Source of the DNA: Planctomycetota bacterium
GTDB lineage: Bacteria > Planctomycetota > UBA1135 > GCA-002686595
Length of the DNA: 42,739 bases
NCBI GenBank assembly: GCA_011053145.1
Contig: DRLC01000043.1
Location: forward strand, 1 to 42,739
Direction of reading: 5' to 3'
How positions within the stretch are numbered: the stretch's first letter is position 1; every line of letters starts with the position of its first letter. Positions 16,209 through 26,100 of this stretch are shown here, piece after piece. A program made the position numbers and the translations under genes. The notes below the pieces were generated by a model. The model had not been told where the DNA came from. It saw only the letters and a list, made by a program, of their open reading frames with translations, and ran no database searches.

Positions 16209-17801
16209 ATGCGATCGATCCTGCTCCCCCTGCTCTTCGCCCTGCACGCACCCACCGCTCCCGCGGCGCCGGGCTCCCACGATGCCGCCGCCCCGGCGAT
16301 CCAGCTCGTGCGCATCGCGGACGGCTTGAAGCTCCCGCTCTTCGCCTGCTCGCCGCCCGGCGACCGGCGCATCTTCGTCGTCCTCAAGGGCGGCGAGATC
16401 AAGATCGTCGAAGACGGCGTCGTGCTCGCGAACGACTTCCTCGACATCCGGTCCGCGGTCACATCCCTCGGCGAGCAGGGACTCCTCGGCCTCGCCTTCC
16501 ACCCGGACTTCGCGACGAACGGCTTCGTGTTCGTCCACTACACCGACGCGAACGGCGACACGATGATTTCGCGTTGGACGGTCAACCCGAACGATCCGAA
16601 CCGGATCGACCCCACCTCCGAGGCTCCGATCCTGCAGCGCAAGCAGCCCTTCGAGAATCACAACGGCGGATGGATCGGTTTCGGGCCCGACGGGTACCTC
16701 TACATCGCGCTCGGCGACGGCGGAGGAGCGAACGACCCGCGCTGTCGCGCCCAGGACCTCGGCCAACTCTTCGGCAAGATCCTGCGCATCGACGTGGATG
16801 CCGCCCTGCCCTATGCGATCCCGCCGAGCAATCCCTTCATCGGCGTGAGCGGCGCGCGTCCCGAGGTCTTCCACTACGGCCTGCGCAACCCCTGGCGCGC
16901 GAGCTTCGACCGACGGACCGGTGACCTCTACATCGGTGACGTGGGCGAGGACCTGCGCGAGGAGATCGACTTCGCGCCCGCCGGTGTCGGGGGCTTGAAC
17001 TTCGGCTGGAAGACGATGGAGGGAACGCTCTGCAATTCGACGCGCAAGTGCACGGTCCCCCCGCCCCCCTGCGGCTCGAACTCCTACACCGACCCGATCT
17101 TCGAGACCTTCCATGGGGGGACGCCCGCCGGCGTCTCGATCACCGGCGGATACGTCTACCGCGGTTGTGCGCTCCCGACCTTCGACGGCCAGTACTTCTT
17201 CAGTGACTACGTCAACGCCCAGATCCACACCTTCGAGTACGACCCGGCCACGGGGGTCGTCTCGAACCACCGCAACCGCACGAGTGCGCTCACCCCACCG
17301 AGCGGTCGCGTCCGCGACATCGCCTCCTTCGGCGAGGACGGCTTCGGCGAACTCCTGATCGTCGAACACCGGCTGAACGGGGCCGTCTACAAGGTCGTTC
17401 CCGCGGGCGCCGTCGCCAGCACGAACACCCCGCGCCTCGGGAGCGGACGCAACCCCGCCTGTTTCCTCGACTCCTCCCCCGCGGTCCTCGGGGCCACCTG
17501 GACCGGGCGGGTGGACGCATCCGTGCTCCCCTCGGCCCTGATGGTCGGCGTCCTCGGCTACGACGCGCCGGTCGCCCCGACGGCAACCTCGGGCGGCGAG
17601 CTCCTGATCGACCTCTCCGGCACCCGCATCTTCTCCGTCGGCACGGTCGTGGCCCCCGGCTCGGGGTCCACCGCGATCACCTGCCCGGTCCCGTGCGACC
17701 CGGCCCTCAACGGCTTCGTCACCTACAGCCAGGCCTTTGTGCTCGGACTCGGCGCCTGGAAGCTCTGCAACGGCTTCGACATCACGACCGGTTGGTACTG
17801 A
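16209..17801 (+). CDS. Secreted PQQ-dependent sugar dehydrogenase (Glucose/Sorbosone dehydrogenase family) with extra C-terminal domain
   Basis: The protein has 530 residues. The ATG at 16209 has GGAGG upstream and a signal peptide (ILLPLLFALHAPTAPAAPG). Residues about 30-398 are the six-bladed propeller of soluble aldose dehydrogenases: GLLGLAFHPDF, the probable catalytic His151 in NHNGGWIGFGPDG, LFGKILRID, YGLRNPWR and ITGGYVYRG. Enzymes of this family oxidise sugars with PQQ and pass electrons to an outside acceptor. Residues about 405-530 (from TPRLGSGRNP) are a separate domain with four Cys that ends TTGWY. Similar C-terminal domains close many secreted planctomycete proteins and may anchor or sort them. 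The gene converges, 13 bases apart, on an operon ending in a membrane cytochrome c, a plausible electron acceptor. Confidence 0.9.
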   Translation: MRSILLPLLFALHAPTAPAAPGSHDAAAPAIQLVRIADGLKLPLFACSPPGDRRIFVVLKGGEIKIVEDGVVLANDFLDIRSAVTSLGEQGLLGLAFHPDFATNGFVFVHYTDANGDTMISRWTVNPNDPNRIDPTSEAPILQRKQPFENHNGGWIGFGPDGYLYIALGDGGGANDPRCRAQDLGQLFGKILRIDVDAALPYAIPPSNPFIGVSGARPEVFHYGLRNPWRASFDRRTGDLYIGDVGEDLREEIDFAPAGVGGLNFGWKTMEGTLCNSTRKCTVPPPPCGSNSYTDPIFETFHGGTPAGVSITGGYVYRGCALPTFDGQYFFSDYVNAQIHTFEYDPATGVVSNHRNRTSALTPPSGRVRDIASFGEDGFGELLIVEHRLNGAVYKVVPAGAVASTNTPRLGSGRNPACFLDSSPAVLGATWTGRVDASVLPSALMVGVLGYDAPVAPTATSGGELLIDLSGTRIFSVGTVVAPGSGSTAITCPVPCDPALNGFVTYSQAFVLGLGAWKLCNGFDITTGWY

Positions 17802-17814
17802 GCGCGGCCCCCGC

Positions 17815-18633
17815 TCAACCGCCGGCCTGTCGCGGCGGCATCGACTCGATCCACGCGCGCAGGGTCGCGAGCTCGTCCTCGTCGAGGGGATCCCCCTCCT
17901 TGGGCATGTGATCCTCGTCGTCCGGCGGCAGGCGGACGAGCTGCAGGAGCAGGCTCTCGTCGGGTTGGCCCGGAAGGACCACCCAAAGTTCGGGCACGTC
18001 CTCGAAGAGCGCGTCTTCGTCCGCGAGCCGCAGCCCCGCCTTCGCGGGCCCCTCGGGTCCGTGGCAGTCGAAGCAGTGCTTCGCGAAGATCGGCAGCACA
18101 TCGGCCTGGAAGGAGACCTCGGCGGGCACGGCATGGACCTCCTCCGCGGACTCTTCCACCGGCCCGGGCTCCACGGTGGGCGACGCGTCGGTCGCCTTTT
18201 CCCGGAAGGGCTCGGTCAAGAAGTCTTCCCCGTAGACCATCGTCCCCCCGAGGTGGCCGGTCCATGAGACGCCGATCGCGACGACGAGGAGCGCCAGTAC
18301 GGGCGCCGGCTTCCCGGCGCGCCGCGCGCGCCCGACCGAAATCGTCGCGGCGACCGCGAGCACGGCTGTTCCGACACCCGCCCAGCGGTGCCACAGGAGG
18401 GCGTCGCGCAGTCCGCGCGCGGGGGGATCGTGCTCGGCGAAGAGCCACCCCAAACCGGCTGCGACGATCGCCGCGATCGCGCCCAGTCGCACGAGGACCA
18501 GGACCGCATCCGAGGTCGGCCGGCGGGCACCGAGGATCCCGAGCAACGCCGCGACGACGAGGAGCGCGATCGGGAAGTGCACCACCGACGGGTGCAGCCG
18601 GCCCAGGAAGGTCAGGAAGGCGTCGAGGTTCAA
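17815..18633 (-). CDS. Membrane protein with C-terminal planctomycete-type cytochrome c domain
   Basis: The protein has 272 residues from a TTG start at 18633, chosen because no ATG or GTG fits between the stop of the upstream gene (seven bases away) and the first transmembrane helix. The frame opens much earlier (18765), but that part overlaps the upstream gene out of frame and looks non-coding. Four hydrophobic helices lie at about 15-35, 45-65, 84-100 and 110-127, with HPSVVHFPIAL at the start as in DUF2231-type proteins. A linker leads to a cytochrome c domain (about 172-265) with haem motif CFDCH (187-191) and likely axial Met243 in EDHMP. It is the last gene of a sugar operon and probably carries electrons from sugar oxidation to the membrane. 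Confidence 0.83.
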   Translation of the reverse strand: MNLDAFLTFLGRLHPSVVHFPIALLVVAALLGILGARRPTSDAVLVLVRLGAIAAIVAAGLGWLFAEHDPPARGLRDALLWHRWAGVGTAVLAVAATISVGRARRAGKPAPVLALLVVAIGVSWTGHLGGTMVYGEDFLTEPFREKATDASPTVEPGPVEESAEEVHAVPAEVSFQADVLPIFAKHCFDCHGPEGPAKAGLRLADEDALFEDVPELWVVLPGQPDESLLLQLVRLPPDDEDHMPKEGDPLDEDELATLRAWIESMPPRQAGG

Positions 18634-18640
18634 GGGAAGG

Positions 18641-19381
18641 TCAATCGAGGGGAAGGAGTCGGATGTTCCGGTACGCCACCCGGGCGCCGTGGTCCTGGAA
18701 CGCGATGTGGCCTTTGCGGTTGCGGCCGTACGCGGGTCGCGTCTTGAACTTCGTCGCGGCGACACGCGCCTCCCAATCGGGGGTCCACAGGTCGTAGGAA
18801 ACGACGCGCACGCCGTTCAACCAGTGCTCCACGTGACCGTGGTCCACGACGAGCAGGGCTCGGTTCCAGGTGCCCGGAGGATTGGTCATGTCCCGCGAGG
18901 GCGCATGCAGCGCGTAGTTCGCGGCGGCCGAGGTGCTCGGGTCGCCGTCCTCTCCGAGGATCGCGTTGTCCAGAACCTGGTACTCGGGTCCGCTCTCCCA
19001 GGTGGCGCCCTGGTCCTCGGAGACGTGAAACATCACGCCGCTGTTGCCGCCGGGCGGGATGCGCCACTCGAACGCGAGCTCGAAACTCCCCCACTCGCCG
19101 CGCGTGATGAGGTCCCCGGCTCCGTCGACCCGCACGAGCGCACCGTCCACGATTCGCCATCCCGCGGGAACGTCCTCGGCACGATAGCCACGGAATGCGT
19201 CGAGTGAGGTGCCGTCGAACAGCGTGATCCATTCCAACGGCACGGTCGGCTCGAAGCGGGCGGTCTCCTCACACGCGCCACAGCCGGGGGGCGGCCCGGT
19301 GTACTGCTCCTTGCTCGCGACGACGAAGCAGGAGGACGCGCAGAGGGCGACGAGGGAAACGGAGAGGCATCTTGCGGTCAT
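18641..19381 (-). CDS. DUF1080 / 3-keto-disaccharide hydrolase-fold lipoprotein
   Basis: The protein has 246 residues. It starts with a signal peptide and a probable lipobox (LCASSC). One concanavalin-like DUF1080 domain fills about residues 52-246, with hallmark segments WITLFDGTSLDAFRG, GGNSGVMFHV, GPEYQVLDN, HAPSRDMTNPPGTWN and the ending GHIAFQDHG...YRNIRLLPL. This family (PF06439) is now described as 3-keto-disaccharide hydrolase and is heavily expanded in planctomycetes. A cell-surface enzyme cleaving 3-keto-glycosides would fit the adjacent dehydrogenase, symporter, isomerase and oxidoreductase genes. Family membership is clear; the substrate is not. Confidence 0.92.
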   Translation of the reverse strand: MTARCLSVSLVALCASSCFVVASKEQYTGPPPGCGACEETARFEPTVPLEWITLFDGTSLDAFRGYRAEDVPAGWRIVDGALVRVDGAGDLITRGEWGSFELAFEWRIPPGGNSGVMFHVSEDQGATWESGPEYQVLDNAILGEDGDPSTSAAANYALHAPSRDMTNPPGTWNRALLVVDHGHVEHWLNGVRVVSYDLWTPDWEARVAATKFKTRPAYGRNRKGHIAFQDHGARVAYRNIRLLPLD

Positions 19382-19388
19382 GGTGGAA

Positions 19389-20687
19389 TCAGCTCGTTCT
19401 CGGGGTTCGGGAACCCGACGGATAGAAGACGAGGAGCAGCGCCAGGCAGGCGAGGGCGGCCCACATCGGGACCTGGAAGAGTTTCGGATAATCGATCACG
19501 CCGTCCCGCGTCGCCCAGGCTCCGATCGCGGTGGAGATCGGACTGCCGACCGCGATGCCGATCCCGACCACGACGAGGTTGAACAGGTTCTGCGCGCTTG
19601 CGCGCACGTCATGCGATGTTTCCTCGTCGACGATCATGAAGGCGACGAAAAGGAAGCACCCGAAGCAGAGGCCGTGCAACGCAACGCCGAGGAGAACCGG
19701 GACGAGGCTGCTCGCGAACGCGAAGAGCGCCATCCGACCCGCGTAGGCGAGGAGCCCCACCGCGAGCAGGGTCTTGCGCGAAACCTTCTTCGCGACGAGC
19801 GGGATCGCTCCGAGGACGACGATCTCCGACATCTGGCCGATCGTCATCAGCCCGCCGCCGCCGACACCGAACACCCGTCCGATCGCATCGGCGAGCTTCC
19901 CGCCCGCCCCCTGGCCGTACTTCGATAGGAAGTCCGAGGTGAACACGAAGTAGAACTGGTGAACGATGCTGACGGGGATCGCGAGCAGGAAGAGCGTGAT
20001 CAGCGGCTGGTGGCGGATCTCGCTGAGTGCTTCGAGGGTCGCGCTCGCGCGCTCCCCCTTGCTCGGCGGCGTGTGCGGCAACGTGAACGAGTAGACGCCC
20101 ATCACGACCCCGAGCAGTGCCGAGAGCCGAAACGCGTCCGCCCGCCCGGCGTCCTGGGCGGCCTGGATCAGCTCGCTCGAGACGCCCGCCGGTGTGTGCT
20201 TCCAGAGCAGCCACTGCCCAACCGCAATCCCAGCGGCAATCCAACCGATCGTCCCCCACAACCGGATGCGGCCGAAGTCCCGGTCGCGGTCGGGCAGGTG
20301 GTGGAACGCGAGGGAGTTCGTCAGCGCCAGGGTCGGCGCATAGACGATGCCGTAGATCGTGGAGAGGACCAGGAAGACCTCGAAGTCGGTCTCGGTGGCG
20401 AGGCGCCAGACCAGTACGGCCCCGATCAGGTGGCTGACGCCGAGGAAGCGCTCGGTCGAGAAGTAGCGGTCCGCCACCTGGCCCGCGAGGAACGGTCCGA
20501 CGATCGCGCCGAGCGCTCCCGCCCCGAGGACCATCCCGACCTCGGAGAGTTCGAACTTGCGGTGTCCCAGCAGGAACGGAAACAGGATCGGCAGCCACGC
20601 TCCCCAGATCGCGAACTGGAGGAACATCATCAGCGAGAGCCGGAAGCCGAGGGAAGCTCCGAGGGGCGGCGCTTGTTCGTTCCTCAT
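19389..20687 (-). CDS. MFS sugar/nucleoside:H+ symporter
   Basis: The protein has 432 residues and about twelve transmembrane helices, starting [21 protein letters not shown]. The opening LMMFLQFAIWGAWLPILFPFL and the later segments GPFLAGQVADRYFSTERFL, RLWGTIGWIAAGIAVG and FCFGCFLFVAFM-like motifs match the nucleoside:H+ symporter (NHS) family of the major facilitator superfamily, which in planctomycetes and Bacteroidetes often sits in sugar loci. Its ATG overlaps the stop codon of the upstream isomerase gene by one base (TGATG), and the DUF1080 gene follows after seven bases. The cargo is more likely a sugar or keto-sugar than a nucleoside, judged from context. Confidence 0.92.
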   Translation of the reverse strand: MRNEQAPPLGASLGFRLSLMMFLQFAIWGAWLPILFPFLLGHRKFELSEVGMVLGAGALGAIVGPFLAGQVADRYFSTERFLGVSHLIGAVLVWRLATETDFEVFLVLSTIYGIVYAPTLALTNSLAFHHLPDRDRDFGRIRLWGTIGWIAAGIAVGQWLLWKHTPAGVSSELIQAAQDAGRADAFRLSALLGVVMGVYSFTLPHTPPSKGERASATLEALSEIRHQPLITLFLLAIPVSIVHQFYFVFTSDFLSKYGQGAGGKLADAIGRVFGVGGGGLMTIGQMSEIVVLGAIPLVAKKVSRKTLLAVGLLAYAGRMALFAFASSLVPVLLGVALHGLCFGCFLFVAFMIVDEETSHDVRASAQNLFNLVVVGIGIAVGSPISTAIGAWATRDGVIDYPKLFQVPMWAALACLALLLVFYPSGSRTPRTS

Positions 20688-21742
20688 CAGGCCTCCTCCT
20701 CGGCTCCGAACGCATCGTCGAATGCTCGGTCGCTGCGCGGGAAGCGCAGCGCACGCGTGAACGCCTGGGCCTCGCGCGCGCCGTGCACACGCTCCATCTC
20801 GGGGTCCTCCCACTCCACGGTGAGGGGGCCGCGATACCCCGCGTGCAGGAGAGCGCGCCAGAGCTCCTCGAAATCGATGCGCCCGCGCCCCGGAGACCGG
20901 AAGTCCCAGAAGCGTCCTGGCTCCCCGAACTCGGTGTGGCCGCCGAACACGCCGGCCTCGGTCGGCCGGTCCGACCACCAGACATCCTTCACATGGACGT
21001 TGAAGATCCGCTCGCCGAAGCGCCGCACGAAGCCCACCACGTCCACGCCCTGGTAGGCGAAGTGGGACGGATCGAGGTTGAAGCCGAAGCGCGGGTGCGC
21101 ATCGATGGCCGCGAGCGCGCGCCCGGCGCTCTTGATGTCGAACGCGATCTCGGTCGGGTGCACTTCGAGGGCGAAGCAGACGTCTTCCTCTTCGAAGACG
21201 TCGAGGATCGGGCGGAAGCGTTCGGCGAACTCGGAGAACCCCGCGTCGATCTCCCCCGGTGCCACGGGCGGAAACGAGTACAGGAGGTGCCAGATCGGGC
21301 TCCCGGTGAACCCGTTCACGACGCACCGGCCCGTCCACGCGATGTGCTCGCGCACACGCGCCGGCGCGGCGTCGAAGAAGCGTCGCGCGGCTCGCGCCGT
21401 GTCGGCGAGTTCGGCGGCGGCGCGGCCCCGCACGCCCTCGGGCTCACCGTCGCCGAAGATGCGCTCGGGGAGGATCGAGCGGTGGCGCTCGTCGATGCGA
21501 TCGCAGACCGCCTGGCCGACGAGGTGAGCGGAGAGCGCGAAGGCGTGCAGTCCGTGCTCGGCGAGGAGTTCCCAGTGTCGCTCGCAGTAGTCGTCTTCCG
21601 CGAGGGCGCGCGCGACGTCGAAGTGATCGCCCCAGGTCGCGAGTTCGAGACCGTCGTAGCCCATCTCGCGCGCCAACGGAGCGAGTTCGGCCAGGGGAAG
21701 GTCGGCCCACTGGCCGGTGAAGAGGCAGACGGGATGGTCCAT
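20687..21742 (-). CDS. TIM-barrel sugar phosphate isomerase/epimerase
   Basis: The protein has 351 residues, at the long end for the family, with no signal peptide. It is an AP-endonuclease-2-like TIM barrel. The metal-binding positions are visible as Glu in [10 protein letters not shown], Asp in [13 protein letters not shown], His in [10 protein letters not shown] and Glu in LTVEWEDPE. The opening [15 protein letters not shown] and the [20 protein letters not shown] segment are shared by planctomycete members found next to Gfo/Idh oxidoreductases. Such pairs epimerise, isomerise or dehydrate keto-sugars in the cytoplasm. It lies 26 bases after the oxidoreductase gene and overlaps the symporter gene by one base. 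Confidence 0.92.
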   Translation of the reverse strand: MDHPVCLFTGQWADLPLAELAPLAREMGYDGLELATWGDHFDVARALAEDDYCERHWELLAEHGLHAFALSAHLVGQAVCDRIDERHRSILPERIFGDGEPEGVRGRAAAELADTARAARRFFDAAPARVREHIAWTGRCVVNGFTGSPIWHLLYSFPPVAPGEIDAGFSEFAERFRPILDVFEEEDVCFALEVHPTEIAFDIKSAGRALAAIDAHPRFGFNLDPSHFAYQGVDVVGFVRRFGERIFNVHVKDVWWSDRPTEAGVFGGHTEFGEPGRFWDFRSPGRGRIDFEELWRALLHAGYRGPLTVEWEDPEMERVHGAREAQAFTRALRFPRSDRAFDDAFGAEEEA

Positions 21743-21748
21743 AGGGCT

Positions 21749-21754
21749 AGGGTA
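21749..21754 (-). promoter_or_regulatory. Candidate -10 box (TACCCT) six bases before the isomerase start
   Basis: On the minus strand TACCCT ends six bases before the ATG at 21742, in the 26-base gap behind the oxidoreductase gene. Its spacing is like the other TANNNT boxes in this window and would allow a leaderless internal transcript. No -35 box is evident. Confidence 0.2.
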
Positions 21755-21768
21755 CGGCCCGGCGAGCC

Positions 21769-22926
21769 TCAGCGCACCTCGGAGAGCGGCACCGCGCACC
21801 CCTCCCGGGCGGAGATCGTCGCGGCTTCGAGCACGCGCTGGGTCCGGTAGGCGTCCTCGAAGTCGGGCAGGGGAAGCCGGGCTCTCCCGCCTCCCAGCTC
21901 GGCCAGGATGTCGGCGAGCATGTTCACGAAGCCGTGCTCGTACCCGAGCCCGTGTCCATCGGGCCACCACGCGTCCGCATAGGGATGCGCCCCCGCGTGG
22001 GTGCATTGGATGCGACGCCAGCCCGCCGAGCCGACGTCGAGCGAGGCATCGTGGACCAGGAGGTCGTTCATCCGATCGAACTCGAAGCGCAGGGATCCTT
22101 CCTCTCCGTTGAGCTCGATCGAGTGAGCGTTGTGGTGCGGGCCCGCGACGCGCGTGGCTTCGAAGCTCGCGGTCGCCCCCGAGCGCATCACGCACAAGAA
22201 CGAGGCGGCATCGTCGACGTTGGAGCGCCCCATCCCCCGTCCGTCCTCGGACGGCCGGCGCTGGATGAAGTTCGCCAACACGGCGCCGCGCACCTCGCGC
22301 ACCTCGTCGCCGGTCAGGAAGCGCGCGAGATCGACGAGATGCGAGCCGAGATCCCCGAGCGCTCCGCTGCCCGCGGTCTTCTTCCGAAAACGCCAGGACA
22401 TCGGCGTGTCCGCGCCACCCCAGCTCTGCAGGTAGGTCGCGCGGACGTGGTACACGCGCCCGATGCGCCCTTCGCGCACGAGCCGCCACGCGGTCGCGAG
22501 CGCCGGGCAGCGACGGTAGTGGAACCAGACGAACGTCCGAACGCCCTTGGCGCGCGCGGCCGCATCGCGCATCGCGCGCGCATCGGCGAGTGTCCCCGCG
22601 AGGGGTTTCTCGCAGGCGACGTGCTTGTTCGCCTCGAGCATCGCGACGGCCTGTTCCGCGTGGAGGTGGTTCGGCGTCACGAGGTCGACGAGCTCGATCC
22701 GCGGGTCGGCTGCGATGGAGCGCCAACGCGTCGTCGTCCTCTGCCAGCCCCAGCGCTCGGCGAAGGCGTCGAGCGCCCCCCGATCGCGGCCCGCGACGGT
22801 ATCGAGGATCGGCACGAGGGGCCCGTCGAAGAAACGCCCCACCTGGTGCAGCGCATTCGAATGCGCGCGCCCCATGAAGCGCTGACCGACCATCGCAACC
22901 CGAATCGATTCCTTCTCCGCCGGCAT
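21769..22926 (-). CDS. Gfo/Idh/MocA family NAD(P)-dependent oxidoreductase
   Basis: The protein has 385 residues. The ATG at 22926 has AAGGAG seven bases upstream. The Rossmann domain (1-125) shows [17 protein letters not shown] in place of the more usual GxGxx[10 protein letters not shown], and the catalytic-region motif ACEKPLAG. The C-terminal alpha/beta domain has [19 protein letters not shown], where the Asp/His pair of many members is found. It should oxidise or reduce a sugar hydroxyl or keto group with NAD(P). It is the first gene of the operon that runs through isomerase, symporter, DUF1080 and cytochrome, which supports a keto-sugar pathway. Confidence 0.93.
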   Translation of the reverse strand: MPAEKESIRVAMVGQRFMGRAHSNALHQVGRFFDGPLVPILDTVAGRDRGALDAFAERWGWQRTTTRWRSIAADPRIELVDLVTPNHLHAEQAVAMLEANKHVACEKPLAGTLADARAMRDAAARAKGVRTFVWFHYRRCPALATAWRLVREGRIGRVYHVRATYLQSWGGADTPMSWRFRKKTAGSGALGDLGSHLVDLARFLTGDEVREVRGAVLANFIQRRPSEDGRGMGRSNVDDAASFLCVMRSGATASFEATRVAGPHHNAHSIELNGEEGSLRFEFDRMNDLLVHDASLDVGSAGWRRIQCTHAGAHPYADAWWPDGHGLGYEHGFVNMLADILAELGGGRARLPLPDFEDAYRTQRVLEAATISAREGCAVPLSEVR

Positions 22927-23110
22927 GTGTACGCTCCTTCGCGTTGCTGCTGAGACGCCCCGAAGCCCCCTCCGACCGGCGCCCGGTGTTCCGCCACGCC
23001 TAAGGTAGCAGCCGGCCGGCGACCGTCCAGGCGGCCGCTCCTCGAGCGCTCGGGGGAGGTGGAAGGCCCACCCGAATCGAATCAGAACATTCGTTCCTCC
23101 GCTCCCGGCC

Positions 23111-23116
23111 TAAAAT
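23111..23116 (+). promoter_or_regulatory. Candidate -10 box (TAAAAT) seven bases before the start at 23124
   Basis: TAAAAT is conspicuous in this GC-rich sequence and ends seven bases before the ATG at 23124, the distance expected if transcription starts on the A of the start codon. No Shine-Dalgarno sequence is present. This supports 23124 over the earlier in-frame ATG at 23115, which overlaps the box. Confidence 0.35.
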
Positions 23117-23123
23117 GTTCGCC

Positions 23124-26100
23124 ATGAAGACTCGCTCCCTCGTCGTCCTCTTCGTTCTCGTCGTCGGCGGTGCCATGGTCGCGCTCTTCTCCGGGGGAAG
23201 CGAACGGGGGACCCGGGCAGCTTCACCTCCCGCCCGAACCGCCGACGCGGCCGAGCCCGCCGCGGATGCGGTTCCTTCGCTCCCGGAGATCGATCGCTCG
23301 GAGGCAGGGCGCTCCGCGGCGGAACTCTCGATCGTCGCTCCCGGGCCGGAGGAAGACATCGATTTCGACACGGTCCGCGCGGTCCCGGTCCGTGTCGTTC
23401 TTCCGATCGGTGTGCCCGCGGACGACGAGTTGATGCTCGACGCCTACGTCCATGCGGCCCCCGGTTCGCTCGACGAAATCCTCGAGGGCAGGCCTCGACT
23501 CGAGCACGAACACCACGCGATCGTCGCCCAGCCCGAAGAGACTCCTGTCCGCGTGAGTCGCCAAGCGATCGAGGGTAGCGGGGTCATCGACGTCCCGTTT
23601 CCCGAAGGAGCCGCGAACATCGCGGTCTTCCTCGATTCGCGCTACGTCACCTCCGCACCGGTCTACTTCTCCCCGGACGATCCGATGCCGACGATCGAAG
23701 GGACCCTGGGGACCTGGATCAGCGGGACGGTGCTCTTCCCCGAGGAAGACTCGGCGCCGATCCCCGCTCCCGAAGCCCTCTCGGTCGAGTTCACGGGGCG
23801 AGGCCAGGGCGGCTTCTTCGCCGCGCGCTTCGGCACGGACTTCCAGGCCGAGGTCGACGCCGACTACCACTTCGAGGCTCGTGGTGTCCCGTCCGACAAG
23901 ACCTACCTCGTGCAGCTCCCGGTGGAGGGCCGGGTCGATTTCCTGCAACGCTCCCTGGAGGTCGAACCGGGTGAGCACGTCACGCTCGACATCCCGCTCG
24001 CGGTGGGCGCTTCGGTGCATGGCATCGTCGTGGGCGAAGACGGCACACCGATCTCCGGCGCCACGGTCGTTGGATACTCGACGAAGAACGTCCTCGCGCG
24101 GGCGCTGGGGGGAAGGGAATCCACGGACACCGACGAGAACGGCGCGTTCTCGCTGACCGGGATCCCCCCGCGCAAGATCGAGCTGACCGCGAGCGCCGCC
24201 GGGCACTTGGAGTCCGAGCCCGTTCCCCTCGAACTCGAGGAGGGGGAGGTGGCCGAGGGCGTGCGCATCCTCCTTCCGAGCGGCAACAGGCTCGGAGGGC
24301 GCGTGCTCTGGCCGGGCGGTGCCCCGGCCGAGGGCGCGAAGGTGACGGTCGAAGACGTGGGGCGCACCGCGGTCGCGGACGACGCGGGCCGGTTCGAAAT
24401 CAGCGGCCTGGGGGAAGGGCCTTTCGATCTGACCGCGAGGGCACGCAAGAGCTCCCCCGAGGGAGTGAACGGGCAGGGAATCGAGTGGATCGCGGTCGCA
24501 CGGAACGTCGCCGCCGGCACGGAGGGGGTCGAACTCATGCTCGAGGCTCCCCGGGTCATCCGCGGCATCGTGGTGGACGATCTCGGCGAACCGATCCCAG
24601 AGTTCCAGGTGGAGGCCACCGAGGCGGGAAAGCCCTACTGGGAGACCGTGATCCAGGGGGGATTCGAGGACGATTCCGGGAGCTTCGAACTGAAGGGCTT
24701 CGTCGATGGCGACTGGACCCTGCGCGCCGAAGCCGACGGCTACGTCGCCACCGGGGTGGACGAAGGGGTCGGTGTGACCGTGCCCCAGTCGGACGCCCCG
24801 GTCCGTATCGTTCTCCAGCGCGCACTTCGCGTGGCCGGAACCGTCGTCGACCCGGGGGGAGCCCCGGTTCCCGGCGCGGAGGTTCGCTTCGACAGTGGGC
24901 CCAGGTCGGGGAGGTTCTGGTCCAGTTCGACTTCGCGCACCGCCGACGACCGGGGACACTTCGAATTCGGCGGCCTCCCCGCCGAGGGGGCGGCCCTGAC
25001 GGCGCGGGCAGAGGGCTGGGCACCGAGCGAACCGACTCCGGTCGCAGGCGATCCCGGCGCGACCGTCCAGGACGTGACCCTGCGCCTTCGCGTCGGCGCC
25101 ACGATCACCGGCGAGGTCTATGACAAGGAGGGCAACCCCGACGCGAACGCCGCGGTCTCCGTCTCCGGGTCGGGGTTCGCCAATCCGTTCCTGGGGGAGA
25201 ACACGACGACGACGGACGCCGCGGGGAAGTTCCGGGTCGAGCACGTCCTCCCCGGAAAGGTCCGCGTCTTTGCGACGCCCCCGGAGGACGACCTGTTCGA
25301 AAGCCTCGACACCGCCGAGAGCGAAGAGCAGGCGATGACCGCGGTCCTCGGCCAGATCCGGAGCGCTTCGGTCGAGGTCGGCGACGGCGAGGAGGTCCAC
25401 GTGACCCTGGGCTTCCCCGCCAGGAAGCCCGTCCATGTGACCGGAACCGTGCACGATGGGAGTGAGCCGGTCGCCGATGCAGTGATCATCGCCCTGGAAG
25501 AGAAGGGCTCGCTCTCCGGCGGGATCCAGGCGACTCGCTCGGACGCGGCGGGGCGCTTCGAGGTGACGGTGAACCTGCCCGGCGACTACGTCTTCCAGGT
25601 GCAGTCGGAGGACGAGAACCCGAGCCCGGTCCTGTTCCCGGTCACGGTGCCGGACGAGCCCGAGTACGACCTGGATCTCGAGCTCCCGAACGGAGTCCTG
25701 GCCGGGATCGTCCTCTCCGCGGACGGGGATCCAGCGGCCAACGTCGGATTCCGGGTGCGCCGTCCCGGCCCCGGAGGGGGCATGCTCGCGTTCACCCAGG
25801 GGAACAGGCGGAGCACGGGCGCCGACGGCCGTTTCCGGGTGGAGCACCTCGCGCCGGGAACCTACACGCTGGTCTTCGGCGACCCGTGGAGCACCTTCGA
25901 CCAGGGCCGCACCGACCTCGCGACGACGGTGGCCGGCCCCCTCGACCTCGCGGAGGGCGAGGTGCGCGACGACCTCGTCGTGCGCGTCGAACGACCGGGG
26001 AAGATCGTCGGAATCGTTCGGGATGCGGACGGCAACCCGGTCCCCGGCGCGGCGGTCTGGGCACGCGACGCCTCGGGCCAGTTGCTCAACCTGATCGCGA

